Under the pieces are notes generated by a model that saw nothing but the letters and a program-made list of their open reading frames with translations, was not told where the DNA came from and made no database searches. From the NCBI RefSeq assembly GCF_000497045.1, contig NW_015961948.1, positions 372,001 through 436,000 of the forward strand: a stretch of 64,000 bases of DNA, read 5' to 3'. Positions 48,501 through 58,480 of the stretch are shown here, in pieces; the stretch's first letter is position 1; each line of letters begins with the position of its first letter. Source of the stretch: Kalmanozyma brasiliensis GHG001. Lineage: Eukaryota > Basidiomycota > Ustilaginomycetes > Ustilaginales. The translations under genes and the position numbers were made by a program.

Positions 48501-49824
48501 CCAGGACGGCGGACATAACGCACGTCTCGCAGCCCCAGCACGGCTTGGTAAAGGTCGCGTCGAGATCGTCGAGGGTATCGGCGGCAAAGAGGGTCTCGAG
48601 GGCGTCAGTGTTGGTGGCAACAATCTCTACCTTCTCGTCTTTTCGCACGGCGTCATCTCATTCGCCTTCGAAGACGTCAGCAAGCACATCGATCGCGTCG
48701 CCGCCCGTCTCTTGGAGATCACGCGTCCCGTCGAGCTGACAGCCGACTGGATCGCGCACGATCTCTACGACTCGGTGGTCGACGCCTTCTTCCCGCTCAT
48801 CTCGTTTGTGCAGTCGGAAGTCGTCGAGGTAGAAGATTTGGCGAGCGTGCCGGTCAGCAGCTCGACCAGCCGCAAGAAAAAGACCAGCTTCGCGCCCAAG
48901 CAGCGACGTCAACGAGCGTTGCTCGGCTCCAATCCTCAGGGCCGACTCATCAGTGTCGAGCCTGTCTCAGCCATGTCGTCACCCACGGTGTCTGAGGTGG
49001 AGAAGCGGACGCCGATGCTGGAAGTGCGTCGACTCAAGACGATCCGTGCGTTGCGACCGCTGCCGATCCTGCCTCTGGGCGACGGAATTCTCAATCGCCT
49101 CCCCGACTTCCTCGTCAAGCAAAAGCAAAAAGTGACCATCTCACGCCTACCCGAGTGGGAGTTCAAAGACACGCTCGAGGCCGAGATGCGACGTACGGCA
49201 GCCGAGATCGACGAGGCGAGCAACTCCGTGTTCGACACGCAGGCCGCCGCAGACCAGAGCATCATGCTGCACCGCATTGCCGACACGCGCAAGATCGTCA
49301 CTGGTCTTTCGCGTCTGCTCGGACCCAAGAACGACGCGGTCAAGGGTCTTCGAAAACGACTTGCCGACATGCAGCAGCTGCAGCGGCGAGAAGAAGCGTT
49401 GATTGGCGGCAACTCGCGCAGCACCCTCGCCCGAACCGAGGTGAGCATGTACATGTCCGATGTGCACGACCACATCATCTCGATGCTCAACCAGCTCAAT
49501 TCGGGCGAAGGCCGCTTGTCCGAGATCCACCACACCTACCTCGCTCAGATCACCATCGAGAACAGAAAGTTCCGGCAGGGGGCGGATACGGCGATCCTGA
49601 CGCTCGCGAGCGTCGCGACGACCGTACTGATCATCGTGTTCATCACGTCGATCTTTTCGCTCAATGTGGCGCGACCGGGGAACGAGCTGGAGAGCGATCA
49701 GCACGCGTGGTTTGGCGGCATCGTCTTTGTCGCCGTCTGCGTGCCGTTTGTGCTGTGGAGGTACGTCAAGTGGCTGTACAAGGAGAGCAAGAGCCGTGTT
49801 GCCCGGGTCAAGGCGGCTCGTTGA
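45520..49824 (+). CDS. CorA-type metal transporter (Mnr2/Alr-like) with altered GMN motif
   Basis: Intronless, 1434 aa, ATG at 45520. The N-terminal 850 residues are disordered: a Ser/Arg-rich zone with a near-pure Ser tract (383-407), His/Lys-rich patches and acidic stretches. The CorA cytosolic domain begins near 865 (WWLHVHCPTYKDMHEISKL, HPLTVEDVLQQDPREKVDVF) and contains two inserts. The long stalk helix leads to TM1 (about 1352-1379) and TM2 (about 1398-1418), then a basic tail (YKESKSRVARVKAAR). In Mg2+ channels of this family TM1 ends in a GMN signature; here the place is taken by SLN (1380-1382, codons TCG CTC AAT). The Pro-Gly after it (ARPGN) is as in fungal relatives. The fold is clear, but selectivity for Mg2+ is not assured. 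Confidence 0.88.
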   Translation: MSDAAPAPRGSDDARQAGPSGTSSQIDNGAQNVAASSTSASHQHEDIDSASLDLGQPALPPAALLPADVPPLPRRPANRQDALMDDALRSLPPAAERTIQRQRPPATVRSMFNTSIFSAGSSSSQAGPSSFAYPPPPPTASTSFHRTATSASAKSAASIGSNSQDSNHRSRSNPLKAAFSRVASFAAPSSPSPNIAPSSPRTRIRPSPVFELSSVQRTKEARRAARREARRLEKLARQERDAELDFADDEQERAGSHMPRTSPRAAQLGDEIVELPAEPPLDVPEANAPTASALAMASKVGRKPKRRLQFAPDQRRVRKVDLPPSFEVEDTYRNLDDYVTASRERRRTQRGRRSAKGSRRARSRRGSRSSRASRSSARSSAGSSSSSSSSSSSSSSSSSSGSSSSSSSGRGITIARLRAFFGDSSSSSSSSDSDDSSSGSSSSSSSSNSSSSKSSTTSGARSRRSSARRLSFSNVRGKSRRSAKARSRADQSEASDIPGSPVSSRKGPLTPYFAPLTDFPRGKKAAEKRQIKKARQAAKRAKKREAQLIRQGRLPPKPSRSARAKAMRAKELAGGVTQYQLFTPMKLPMDLDCTTLSTLEATPDPQQGTSVVLKRTMRTQTWVQVRNQLYVMRNYLRQADVQGGDMGLAPEAAYPTLHRHHRHAAKAAVEKAHHRNKTAHEKDGKTSHHHRKTPVPEPVTKAPEEDELDLFDGDLALPPPALELPDDMEEHDLVGRGSDLRHASSSPKHSSPGGQQPSYMDYHHNLPADQEEETRTGRHLSDIPLSPNYTTAFGRDFGRTPRIFSQLRASGKKRAGKDSASAPLTSDPPSAGKEGSQNSTTKTPSDGDPSKATAATTAAEDEGAWWLHVHCPTYKDMHEISKLFPMHPLTVEDVLQQDPREKVDVFDRLGYYFVVIRAIDERYFRYTSTSIKGSPGSPSFTGSGSSSATVHGEAEAKTKNGEDNGQDTKSESLELRDLADKTATSPEDGHSNKHQDGGHNARLAAPARLGKGRVEIVEGIGGKEGLEGVSVGGNNLYLLVFSHGVISFAFEDVSKHIDRVAARLLEITRPVELTADWIAHDLYDSVVDAFFPLISFVQSEVVEVEDLASVPVSSSTSRKKKTSFAPKQRRQRALLGSNPQGRLISVEPVSAMSSPTVSEVEKRTPMLEVRRLKTIRALRPLPILPLGDGILNRLPDFLVKQKQKVTISRLPEWEFKDTLEAEMRRTAAEIDEASNSVFDTQAAADQSIMLHRIADTRKIVTGLSRLLGPKNDAVKGLRKRLADMQQLQRREEALIGGNSRSTLARTEVSMYMSDVHDHIISMLNQLNSGEGRLSEIHHTYLAQITIENRKFRQGADTAILTLASVATTVLIIVFITSIFSLNVARPGNELESDQHAWFGGIVFVAVCVPFVLWRYVKWLYKESKSRVARVKAAR

Positions 49825-50209
49825 GAGAATGCATTTCTTTCGCATCGCAGGGCTCATGCCCATGCCTTCACGTTGTTTCAGAATCATATTATGGAAAGGA
49901 ATGAAAAGTCACCAAGAGCAGGCGAGAGCGACGACTGTGACGTCGGATGCCAATGCTTGCTGCTTGAAGACGAGTTCGTCAAACACACGAGCAGCACCGG
50001 CCTTTCATCTTCAGCCCTGAATCTGAAGTCGGAAGCTGGACCTGAACTTCCCAGCATCATCCTGAGTGAAATGCACGCTAGCAAAACGGTGAAATGCTTG
50101 TATTGAAGATGGCAAGACGTGATCTTGATCAACAGATCATGCGTGCGCTACGAGTGTACTAGAGCGACACCTTCGGGAGTGCGTTCGCCTTGCTATCCCG
50201 CAAAAGCGA
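49825..50209. other. Convergent gap, CorA / COX8
   Basis: 385 bp holding two 3' UTRs. No other feature seen. Confidence 0.45.
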
Positions 50210-50661
50210 TTACCACGAGGCCTTGGCGATCTGGAACTTGGCGGCGATGAAGGGGAGGGAGAAGCCAAAGACGAGGAAGGTGGTGAGGCCGATGGCGACG
50301 GGCACCTTGCGCGTGGGGCCCGAGGGGAAGGGCAGCGACTGTTGTGCGAAAGCATCGAAGAGAAGAGGTTCGAGACGCAAGAGGAATAGAGTGTCACAGA
50401 TCAGCATACGGATACATATGATCACAACATCTGGCAGCTGTCGGATGGCAGCAGCAAGTGTCGTCTGCCAGCAAGTCATGCGAGGGGCGGCTGCTATGTG
50501 CGATGCTCGATTGCTCGCTCTCTGGGAGGCTGAAAGGATGATGGAAAACTCACAGTCTCGGCGGTGTTGTCGACGTGGAGGTTTCGTCGGAGCAGGGGAG
50601 CCTGCTGCTGGCGGAGCGCGGTGCGCGCGGAGCGGACGGTCTGGCGAGCGATGATGGACAT
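50210..50661 (-). CDS. COX8: Cytochrome c oxidase subunit 8 (VIIc)
   Basis: Two exons on the minus strand, 50661-50554 and 50338-50210; 78 aa. The 215-nt intron (GTGAGT...ACAG) is required to join ...HVDNTAET to SLPFPSG. The first exon codes for the mitochondrial presequence (MSIIARQTVRSARTALRQQ, cleavage probably near RRNLHV). The second exon codes for the mature part: LPFPSG-TRKVPV, one membrane helix (AIGLTTFLVFGFSLPFIAA) and KFQIAKA. The LPF...GLPF/SLPFxAxKFQ signature is that of fungal Cox8 and animal COX7C, a small inner-membrane subunit of complex IV. It is too small and split to be seen as a single open frame. Confidence 0.9.
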
Positions 50662-51061
50662 GTTGACGATGGATATCTGTGATGTGAGGTTTGCGGAGAT
50701 GGGATGACGGTGAGAAGAGTCGGTATCGAAACCTATGATGGCGATGAGAGCGCTTTCCGACCAAAGGCTGAATTCGGGTGTGATTTCGATGATCAAATTA
50801 CAAGAGCATGACAAATCAAGCTTTTCACACCATCACGTGCAGGGCAACTTTTTGGTAGAGTGTGGAGCGGCTTAAATTTCTCTGTCAAAATTTCCAACGA
50901 ACCCTGCATCTTGGCCTTCCACCCCTCACCGCTGCCCCTCATCTTGAACACCCTGAACTGGTCTCGCAACGATCTCGACTCAGCTTGGAGCAGCTCAAGG
51001 TCCATTTCGCACACATACATTCCGACCAGCAGCTGAGTCGAACAGAGAAGAAGCTCTCACC
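50662..51061. promoter_or_regulatory. Bidirectional promoter, COX8 / RPF1
   Basis: 400 bp between outward-facing ATGs of a respiratory gene and a ribosome-assembly gene. No clear TATA box; CT-rich leader on the RPF1 side (about 50900-51010). Confidence 0.5.
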
Positions 51062-52375
51062 ATGCCGGGCAACGCAGAAGCTTCCTCTTCGGGCACAGGC
51101 GGCAAGCCCGCCGCCTCTGGCTCTTTCAAGCACGTCGGCAACAAGATGAAGCGCACCGAGCTCTATCGCAAGTACAAGGCCGAGAAGCGCAAGGACAAGT
51201 TCGCACGCCGATCCGCTCAGGCTAAGGAGGAGCGCGGCGAGGACGGTGCTGCCAAAAAAGCGGCCCGATTGGCGGCGAACAAGACGCGGACGATCGAGAA
51301 CACGCGTGATTTTAACCCGACCATTATCAATGCGCCGAATACGCACGAAGGGCCTGGACCGAGCAGCTTGGACAAGAAGGTGGGAGAGAAGAGCGATGGT
51401 GAGGACTCGGATGAGGACGATGCGGAGGAGATGATGGAAGAGGAGGAGCAGGAGGCGGCGGAAGAGATCGATGATGATGAAGATCCCAGTGCGCCACCGG
51501 CCATCCTGATCACGACGTCGATGCCGTCCTCCTCGACATCACCGCATCTCGACTCGCTCAACGCACGCTCGCACCCTTCCGAGAAGACACGCGAATTTGT
51601 CGACGAGTTGCTCTCCGTCTTTCCCGGTGCGGAATACCGCCCGCGCTCGAAAGCACAGGGTGTAGGGCTGGGCAAGATCTGCGGCTGGGCGCGCGAACGT
51701 CGGTTCGGCGCTGTCCTTGTCGTCGGCGAATCCCGCAAAGAGCCTTTCGCGCTCACAGTCATTCAGCTTCCTCACGGGCCCACAGCGTTCTTCCGCCTCA
51801 CATCCATCAGCACGGGCGCCGAGATCTACGGCAAAGCACGCCCCACACCACACACCCCAGAACTCATCCTCAACAACTTTACCACCGTCCTCGGTCACCG
51901 TGTCGGCAAGGTACTGCAGAGTCTGTTTCCCAAGATCCCCCAGCTGGAGGGAAGACAGGCGGTGACATGTCATAATCAGCGAGACTACATCTTTTTCAGG
52001 AGGCACAGGTATATGTTTAAGAGCGACACCAAGACGGCGCTGCAGGAGATCGGGCCGAGGTTTACGCTCAAGTTGCATAGTCTGAAGGAGGGGCTGCCGA
52101 AGGGCGCGGGCGTGTGGGATGGAAAGTATAGCGAGGAGTACGCCGAGTTGGAGCCCGAGGAGGTGGAGGTGCTGTCGAGGCAGGAGGAGGGCGAGGAAGG
52201 AGAGAAAGTGGTGGACGCAGAGGGGTCAACATTGAGTGGAAAGACAGTGAGCGCAGAAGGGACGGGCTCGTCGTCGTCAAAGAAGAAGAGACAGCGCGGA
52301 GAGGAAGAGACGGTGGGCATGGACTTCCAATGGAAGCCGAAGATGAGCGTCTCGAGGCGAAACTTTTACCTCTGA
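51062..52375 (+). CDS. RPF1: Ribosome production factor 1 (Brix domain)
   Basis: Intronless, 437 aa, ATG at 51062. Rpf1 is a nucleolar Brix-domain protein needed for 27S pre-rRNA processing and 60S subunit assembly. The N-terminus is basic (HVGNKMKRTELYRKYKAEK), as in the family, followed by an acidic Glu/Asp tract (about 115-142). The Brix domain starts at PPAILITTSMP and contains EFVDELLSVFPGAEYRPR, the AVLVVGESRKEP strand, LPHGPTAFFRLTS, LNNFTTVLGHRVGKVLQSLFP, QAVTCHNQRDYIFFRRHRY and GPRFTLKLHSL, all family hallmarks. The C-terminus FQWKPKMSVSRRNFYL is also typical. The acidic tract before the domain is longer than usual. Confidence 0.95.
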   Translation: MPGNAEASSSGTGGKPAASGSFKHVGNKMKRTELYRKYKAEKRKDKFARRSAQAKEERGEDGAAKKAARLAANKTRTIENTRDFNPTIINAPNTHEGPGPSSLDKKVGEKSDGEDSDEDDAEEMMEEEEQEAAEEIDDDEDPSAPPAILITTSMPSSSTSPHLDSLNARSHPSEKTREFVDELLSVFPGAEYRPRSKAQGVGLGKICGWARERRFGAVLVVGESRKEPFALTVIQLPHGPTAFFRLTSISTGAEIYGKARPTPHTPELILNNFTTVLGHRVGKVLQSLFPKIPQLEGRQAVTCHNQRDYIFFRRHRYMFKSDTKTALQEIGPRFTLKLHSLKEGLPKGAGVWDGKYSEEYAELEPEEVEVLSRQEEGEEGEKVVDAEGSTLSGKTVSAEGTGSSSSKKKRQRGEEETVGMDFQWKPKMSVSRRNFYL

Positions 52376-52709
52376 GACCAGGCTCGTTGCTTTCGTACCC
52401 ATTGTCAAGCTCAAGCTGCATCCACGCTCCTCACTCGACATTGCAATCATGCATTTCTATCCAGCTGCCCATGTGTCACCTTCTGAGCGCTTCGATGGCA
52501 TCCTGAGTGGAAGTCAAAGGTGCTCAGTCGCGCCGCCTGAAGCTGCAGCAGTCGCGTGTCCGTGAACCTCAAGAAGAAAGAGCTGGACCCTGAATTTACT
52601 CGACGCTCAGACTTTCACCCCGCGTGGCTCACCTTCGCATCTTCTCTTCCGCCTCACCACACCATCTGCGACCTCACTGGCTTAGCATCAGCTTCGTCCA
52701 AGCGCAACA
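52376..52709. promoter_or_regulatory. Short gap upstream of SWD1
   Basis: 334 bp between RPF1 stop and SWD1 start, same strand. It must hold RPF1 3' end signals and the SWD1 promoter; no specific element identified. Confidence 0.4.
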
Positions 52710-54362
52710 ATGAACGCGCAACTCCTCAACCCGTTCACCATCGAGATCCCCGACTCGGTCTCCTCGACGCTCTCCACGGCCGAATGCAGCACGCTCCTCT
52801 TCAACCACGGCCGCTCCACCCTTTCCGGCCAGTACCTCGCCGTCGGTCGTTCGGACGGCTACATCACCGTCTGGGACATCGAGACCCGATCCGTGCTTCG
52901 GTTGCTCTCCGGTCACGTCCGTGCGGTGACAGGGTTGGCGTGGAGTACGTACAACCGGTACCTGGCGAGCTGTTCCAACGACTGGAATGTCATCGTTTGG
53001 GATCTGAAGGCGAAGAGTGCGGGTGGAGCGGCGATGAGAGATCCACCAGGTGTGGGAAGGGAGGGGATGAATGGAGATGGAACGATGGATGCAAGACTGC
53101 CATTTGCAAGCGAGAGGAAGACGACGATACGCTTCGACTGCGCCGTGTCGTCGGTCCAGTTCGCGCCGGATAGCAGCAGACGGTTGCTCGTGGTGCTCGC
53201 GTCTCAGGAGGCGTTTCTGGTGGATCTTCAGGAGCGAGTTCGATTGCGACGTAGAAAGGGCGCGCAGGTCGAGGTGGAAGATGTGCACTCCGCGCCCCGG
53301 CGTATACCTCTGATCGGTACCACAACAAAGCCTTCCTCGTCAGAAGAGGAAGCGGAAACCTCAACACCAGCCGGCATCACAGCAGCCCGTTACACGCCCG
53401 ACTCGCGCTTCGTTGTCGCCGGAACCTCCAAGGGCTCCCTTCTCATCTTTGACGCCATCTCAGGCGAGTTGCTGGACGAGCAAAAAGTCCTCTCGACCAG
53501 CTCAGGCGTCAAGGAGCTATCCTTCGATTCGGCCGGACGATACCTCGTGGTCAACTGCAACGATCGTGCACTACGTCTTCTCCACGTCTCTACCACCACT
53601 TCAACCACCTCGGAAGAGGGGCGGCCTGCAAAACGCTCTCGAACCTCCCTGAACCTGACACTCGTCCACAAGATTCAAGACATGATCCAACGCACCGCCT
53701 GGAACAATATCGGCTTCAGCCCTTCATCCGACTACATCTTTGCCGGTGCTGCGCACAAGGCGTCTCATAACGTCTATGTTTGGGACCGAACCTCTTCTAC
53801 TTTGTCGAAAATCCTGGAAGGGCCGAAGGATTGGAGTATCGGCGTGGATTGGCATCCGAACAGACCGATGCTCGCGAGTGCCAGCAACACAGGCGCGATC
53901 TACGTGTGGTTTACCCCGAGCGAGGAGATTTGGTCTGCGTACGCTCCAGGGTTTGAGGAGCTGGAGGAGAACGAGGAGTACGAGGAGCGCGAGGATGAGT
54001 TTGATTTTATCGATGGGAAGGAGGGGAGGGATAGGATGCGGATGGTGGAGGAGGAGGCGGCGGATGTGCGGGTGCGGGTGGAGGGGAGAAGCGTGCGGAC
54101 AGGGGTGGAGATGCGGGTGGTGGAGGAGCTGCTGGAGATGGGGGTGGAGGAGAGAGAGGGGGCGGTGGGGAGAGCGCTGCAGATGGTGGTGAGCAGGTTA
54201 GGGGAGCTGTGCCAGGATTCGGGGTGGGTAGCAGCGACAGGGGCAGAGGGACAGGAGAGGATGCTGGAGTTTGTGGTGTTGGACGACGACGATAGCGATA
54301 CATTCGTCATTCCGCCTCGTCTCGAGATCGACTATTCCGACTTTCACGACGATCACTTTTAG
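52710..54362 (+). CDS. SWD1: COMPASS subunit Swd1 / RbBP5-like
   Basis: Intronless, 550 aa, ATG at 52710. Swd1 (RbBP5) is a WD40 subunit of the Set1/COMPASS histone H3-K4 methyltransferase. The N-terminal MNAQLLNPFTIEIPDSV and the first blades (YLAVGRSDGYITVWDIETRSVLRLL and RAVTGLAWSTYNRYLASCSNDWNVIVWDL) match the family; later blades include FVVAGTSKGSLLIFDAISG, YLVVNCNDRALRLL and YIFAGAAHKASHNVYVWDR, ending with the conserved WHPNRPMLASASNTGAIYVW. After the propeller is an acidic segment (EELEENEEYEEREDEFDFIDG) corresponding to the region of RbBP5 that contacts Ash2L, and a long Glu/Val/Arg-rich C-terminal extension (about 445-525) absent from yeast Swd1. Confidence 0.92.
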   Translation: MNAQLLNPFTIEIPDSVSSTLSTAECSTLLFNHGRSTLSGQYLAVGRSDGYITVWDIETRSVLRLLSGHVRAVTGLAWSTYNRYLASCSNDWNVIVWDLKAKSAGGAAMRDPPGVGREGMNGDGTMDARLPFASERKTTIRFDCAVSSVQFAPDSSRRLLVVLASQEAFLVDLQERVRLRRRKGAQVEVEDVHSAPRRIPLIGTTTKPSSSEEEAETSTPAGITAARYTPDSRFVVAGTSKGSLLIFDAISGELLDEQKVLSTSSGVKELSFDSAGRYLVVNCNDRALRLLHVSTTTSTTSEEGRPAKRSRTSLNLTLVHKIQDMIQRTAWNNIGFSPSSDYIFAGAAHKASHNVYVWDRTSSTLSKILEGPKDWSIGVDWHPNRPMLASASNTGAIYVWFTPSEEIWSAYAPGFEELEENEEYEEREDEFDFIDGKEGRDRMRMVEEEAADVRVRVEGRSVRTGVEMRVVEELLEMGVEEREGAVGRALQMVVSRLGELCQDSGWVAATGAEGQERMLEFVVLDDDDSDTFVIPPRLEIDYSDFHDDHF

Positions 54363-54494
54363 ACAGCGCATCACAATCGTCAAACCAGGTTTTCATCGCA
54401 TGCGTGTTCCTTGTGCCGGTTCCTGTTGCAATTCCACTGCTTTCCGAGGTCCCTTACCAACCGCTCATAGTGAATTGTTGATGGCGAGGGCTGT

Positions 54495-56246
54495 TCAGAA
54501 CCCAAAAACCTTCGCAGAGCGTTCATTAGTCAACGCCTCCATCGCCTCCTTCCTGTAGGTATCCTTGATCCGCGTGACATTCCCGCCCTTCAACTGCAAC
54601 AGTTCCCCACCCTCCCTGTACCTGGGCCAATCCAATCCACTCAGCACCGTCGGATCGTGGTAGTAGGTAAAACTGATGTATGCTCTGGGCATCTTGTCCT
54701 CCAGCACGGGGTCTTTGATTCTGCCATCGGGGAGGACGAAAAAGTATTTGAGCTCGCTACCGTGGTACGCACCCAGCGGGCTGCCGGTGCCATTGGCGAA
54801 CTTGTCATTCTGCTGAAATTCGAAGGACCATACATTCTTCCCGTTCTTCTTGCCGGCAGTGGCGGCGCGCAGATAGGTTCGGCGGTGGGCTTGGAAGGTG
54901 AAGTCGCCGAAGAAGGCGGCGGATCGTTTGTACTGGTTGCCGGTCGAAGGTGGATAGACGCGGGAGGTGAGGTTGGTGGTGCCTGCCGAAGTGGTCGTTT
55001 CGGCGTTGTAGTACGGCGAGCCGAGGGAGGGGATGTCTGGGTAGGCCGAAAATACGCGCTGAAGAGCTTGCTCGGTGTAGGAGGTGTTGTAGATGACCGC
55101 GGCGGAGCGGACCCAGGTCTCAAAGTTTGAAGAGGAATTGAGGTGTTGCTGGGCGAAGAGGGGGCCTTCGTCGAGGTTGTTGCCTGCGATGACGGGGATG
55201 TCGGCCAGCTTGCCCTGGGGGAGATTGACGGAGGGATAGTTGGTGATCAATTCGTAGTCGACGAGGGGGAGCCAGGCGAGGGCGCCTGCAATCGGAAACG
55301 TCCCTCCAGCTTGACCTGTCAGCGCAAAGGATACCTCCAGAACATCGTTCGCGTTTGCGGCACGAAGACACTTGAGCAGCGTCCCGTTGCCACCCGTGCA
55401 CCCAACGCCCGCCGCCAGGCTTTCGAAGGACTTCTCTACGGCCGGATGTTTGGGCGTGAGCAGTGGGCCGGGTGCAATGCCACCCGAGTCCATGATCGCC
55501 GCGTGCCAAAGCCCTTCGTTGTCGCCATCGTAGGCAAAGTTGTTAAGTGCGACACTCATCGCCCCCGCGCTCTCGCCAAAGAGCGTCACCCTCCCCGCAT
55601 CGCCGCCAAACTTTCCAATGTTCTTCTTGACCCACTTCATAGCGAGACGCTGATCGTACAACCCTGCGTTGCTCGTCGCCCCCTCCGAATCAGCCACTTC
55701 CGACCCACCGATGAAGCCAAACGGTCCGACGCGGTAGTTCATCGCAACAAAGACGATGGGTTTGCCAATGTCGACGCTCCTCTGCACGAGTTCGCTTGCG
55801 TTGTAGGCGGGAGTGCTGCCGACGAAGAACGCCCCGCCGTAGATCCAGGTGAGCACGGGGAGCTTGGCATGTTCAGTAGTGCCGACAGGACGGACGACGT
55901 TGATGTTGAGACAGTCCTCGCTCATGTTGTAGAGCGGAGAGGGGGCAGCGGGCTGCATGCAGATGTCACCGAAGCGGGTCGCGTCGATGGTTGAGCCCGG
56001 GTGACCGTCGACAGGTTGAGGCTTGGCGAAGCGGAGATTGTTGATGGGGGCCTTGGCATAGGGAATGCCGAAGAATTGCTCAAGACCATAATTGGCGTCG
56101 ACGATACCACGGACTGTGCCCTGATGCAGCTTGACTGTGGGCTGGCAATCAGCGCCGCGAGGTTGAGGAGCTACTGAGGGGAGAGCTGAGACCAGGCCGA
56201 CGGCGGCAGCTGCCGCTGCGACCAGATTTAGAGGAGATAGCCGCAT
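54495..56246 (-). CDS. Secreted type-B carboxylesterase/lipase
   Basis: Intronless, 583 aa, ATG at 56246. A signal peptide (to about residue 21, SALPS) precedes an alpha/beta-hydrolase of the cholinesterase/Candida rugosa lipase type. The SEDCLNINV signature (109-117), the oxyanion loop WIYGGAF (134-140), the nucleophile Ser226 in FGESAGAMS, a probable acidic residue in NNLDEGPLF and His in [12 protein letters not shown] are all present, with several N-glycosylation sequons. It likely hydrolyses lipid or aromatic esters outside the cell. It lacks the extra N-terminal domain of the other esterase in the window. Convergent with SWD1 (132 bp gap). The 5' leader contains an 11-base homopolymer (56314-56324) and a TATA-like box. 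Confidence 0.92.
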   Translation of the reverse strand: MRLSPLNLVAAAAAAVGLVSALPSVAPQPRGADCQPTVKLHQGTVRGIVDANYGLEQFFGIPYAKAPINNLRFAKPQPVDGHPGSTIDATRFGDICMQPAAPSPLYNMSEDCLNINVVRPVGTTEHAKLPVLTWIYGGAFFVGSTPAYNASELVQRSVDIGKPIVFVAMNYRVGPFGFIGGSEVADSEGATSNAGLYDQRLAMKWVKKNIGKFGGDAGRVTLFGESAGAMSVALNNFAYDGDNEGLWHAAIMDSGGIAPGPLLTPKHPAVEKSFESLAAGVGCTGGNGTLLKCLRAANANDVLEVSFALTGQAGGTFPIAGALAWLPLVDYELITNYPSVNLPQGKLADIPVIAGNNLDEGPLFAQQHLNSSSNFETWVRSAAVIYNTSYTEQALQRVFSAYPDIPSLGSPYYNAETTTSAGTTNLTSRVYPPSTGNQYKRSAAFFGDFTFQAHRRTYLRAATAGKKNGKNVWSFEFQQNDKFANGTGSPLGAYHGSELKYFFVLPDGRIKDPVLEDKMPRAYISFTYYHDPTVLSGLDWPRYREGGELLQLKGGNVTRIKDTYRKEAMEALTNERSAKVFGF

Positions 56247-56313
56247 GACGAAGAAGGTGGATAGTCAAATGGTCGAAGGGAAGGATGGAGGGAAGAAGCG
56301 TGCGAGACGGGAA

Positions 56314-56324
56314 GGGGGGGGGGG
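56314..56324. repeat. Homopolymer G11 in esterase 5' region
   Basis: Eleven G on the plus strand (C11 on the transcribed side), about 70 bp upstream of the ATG at 56246. Possible slippage site or sequencing-error spot. Confidence 0.8.
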
Positions 56325-56342
56325 ACTCAACCTCATGAGGGG

Positions 56343-56352
56343 CTCTCTTATA
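56343..56352 (-). promoter_or_regulatory. TATA-like box of second carboxylesterase
   Basis: Minus strand reads GATATAAGAG about 100 bp upstream of the ATG at 56246. Confidence 0.45.
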
Positions 56353-58480
56353 TCTTCATTGCGAGCCCCGGTCAAGGCGATGCTCGCACATGGGCATCTA
56401 CAGTGAAGCACGAAGGCGTAGCGAGGTTGAACGGCTTCATGGATGGGGCTCAGAGAGGCAACGGTCTCGCAGCAGCAGTAGCAGCGAATGCAGGGCCACC
56501 CCTGATCTCGCTTAGCTGCTGTGCAGATCCTGCCCTCAGTAGCCATTCGGATGGACGTCTGCCATTTTCCTGGTGCAACACTGGCAAGCCCATGCGCCCC
56601 GCATAGTCGCCTGTATCGAGAGCAACAGGAAAACGCGGCAGGACCAAATCACGGCGAAGGCGATCCCTCGCGGAGGATCAGAAGGGGCCCCAAAGGCGTC
56701 AGGTAGCGCTGTGTGGGGAATTCAGCCAGAGACTGCGTGTCCACCTTGCGCATCTGCCTCGAGGACCGCGTCGAGCCATGTCTGACAGGTGTCGACCCCA
56801 CACTTGGAACATCCCCACATCCCGGCGGTGACTGTGCACATTTCATTCAGCTAGCGAGCGGAGCCAGAGTCGCAGAAGCACGTTCATGCATGATCCCAAG
56901 GCCATGGCAATGCAAGGTCCAAGGGCAGAGCTGCAACCGAGCTGTTGGTCCTGTTCGACAGCATCTTCTGGTTGATGACGGCCGAAATGAAGGCCCAAGT
57001 CGGCCGGAACGCCAGGGAAATCGCGGAACGGTGAATTTCGACTGGGACGGCGGGACTTGCACGCCGGCGGGGGGCGGCTAAGCGAGATTTTTGGAAGAGG
57101 AGAGCGGCGAGCACGAGCCTATGGATGGCATGGCGAGCAAGCGAGGTGAGCTGCGCGTGCTGCGCTTGCAGTTGCATCGGTTCGAGTCGAGCCGACGTGG
57201 GGCTCCGCGATCCGTGCTCTCGGGGCTCATGGTCAGTCACGCGGCTTGCTGCGTGGTCCAAGCAGTTGCCCAGCGAGAAGATGCAATCATGTAGGATCGG
57301 CATCGTCGCATGGACATGGTATGACGGAGCAATCTGCTTGCTAAGATAGAGCCATGACAAGGTACATGCAGGAACAGCAGAACGACACAGACTCTTAAAT
57401 GATCGATCAAGACAATGCTGCCGCTGCCACAAACCAACACTCTCCATCAAAGGCTCTCATGATCGCTGAACAATGCGATGTCGCTTCAATGCGGAATGCG
57501 GAACGAGGAGGAAGTGTATTGCGCTTTTGCTCATGCTCGTGCTCATGCTGCGCTTTGTTCGCTCCATGGAAGGAGGAAAGAAGGGTCCCAAAAAGCAGAG
57601 ATGCACGCTCATGCACGTCTTACCGCCCCGGACGCTCGTCTCCGTATGGTTGGACTTGCTGGTCCAGTTTGTCACTTGTTCTTTGTCAACCTGTCCATGT
57701 CATTGATACGCAGCTGCGCAGGACAGCGTGATAAAAGTGACAAGAAAGTGCTCGCCCAGCGACTAATCTCGGTCGGAACGCGGGATACAGCTGACTGCGG
57801 CCGAATCTTGTTTGAATTGGTCTCCATGTGATTGCTTCAAGCAACTGAGCCTTCAATCAGATCATTGTGATTTCGAGCAACTTGGTCATTGTGATTGCGA
57901 TTGTGACTTCATCTCATCGGTAGCCATTCTCTCCGCCTTGCCGTGGCCCCTGCGTCTGCCTCTGCATGGACATGTTGACCTTGGACCATCAACTTATTGA
58001 CCATTGTTCTTTTGCTTCGGCTCCATCTAACCGGATCGAGACCCTGGCTGGCTCGTCCGCGGATTCGGAAAAGTGAAATGGCAGCACTTTGGCCATCCTA
58101 ATCTCCATCGATCTATCACATCGACATCGACTCATCCTGGCATCAGCCTGCCGACGCCACCCTCACTTCCACCGTCCCCACATACGGCTTATCGCGTCAA
58201 CCGACCACCGGTTGCAGCATACCACCTCCCAATTCATCTCACAAACTAGCGCCATTCGGGTGGAGCTCCATAGCCGCTTTCCGCCCACCTCATCACCTCG
58301 GCTCTCAATCAGAGCCCCGCTGCACTCAAATAGCGCCCCTTCTCTCGACCTTCAAGAGGCGGGCTCCTGCTCTCAATGTCTCGCTCATTCGTCTACGCTC
58401 GTGCTGCTCTTTCTCTCTGACACTGAGCATGTCGACTCTTCGACCATTCGCATCACACCACCACCATCATCATCGTCACC

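Larger units (their letters stand above)
56247..58480. other. Gene-poor stretch of 2.2 kb
   Basis: The longest stretch without a gene in the window, between the divergent esterase and Zn2Cys6 genes. Open frames (for example 56713-57081 and 57399-57731) overlap on several frames and show no domain. TCATTGTGATT occurs twice 24 bp apart (57862 and 57886). A GGTTCGAGTC at 57178 looks like a tRNA T-loop but has no arms around it. The last 400 bp are probably the long leader of the Zn2Cys6 gene. Confidence 0.5.

Noticed and set aside
57120..57200. Possible tRNA (GGTTCGAGTC T-loop-like sequence)
   Set aside because: The flanking bases do not pair into T, anticodon or acceptor stems.
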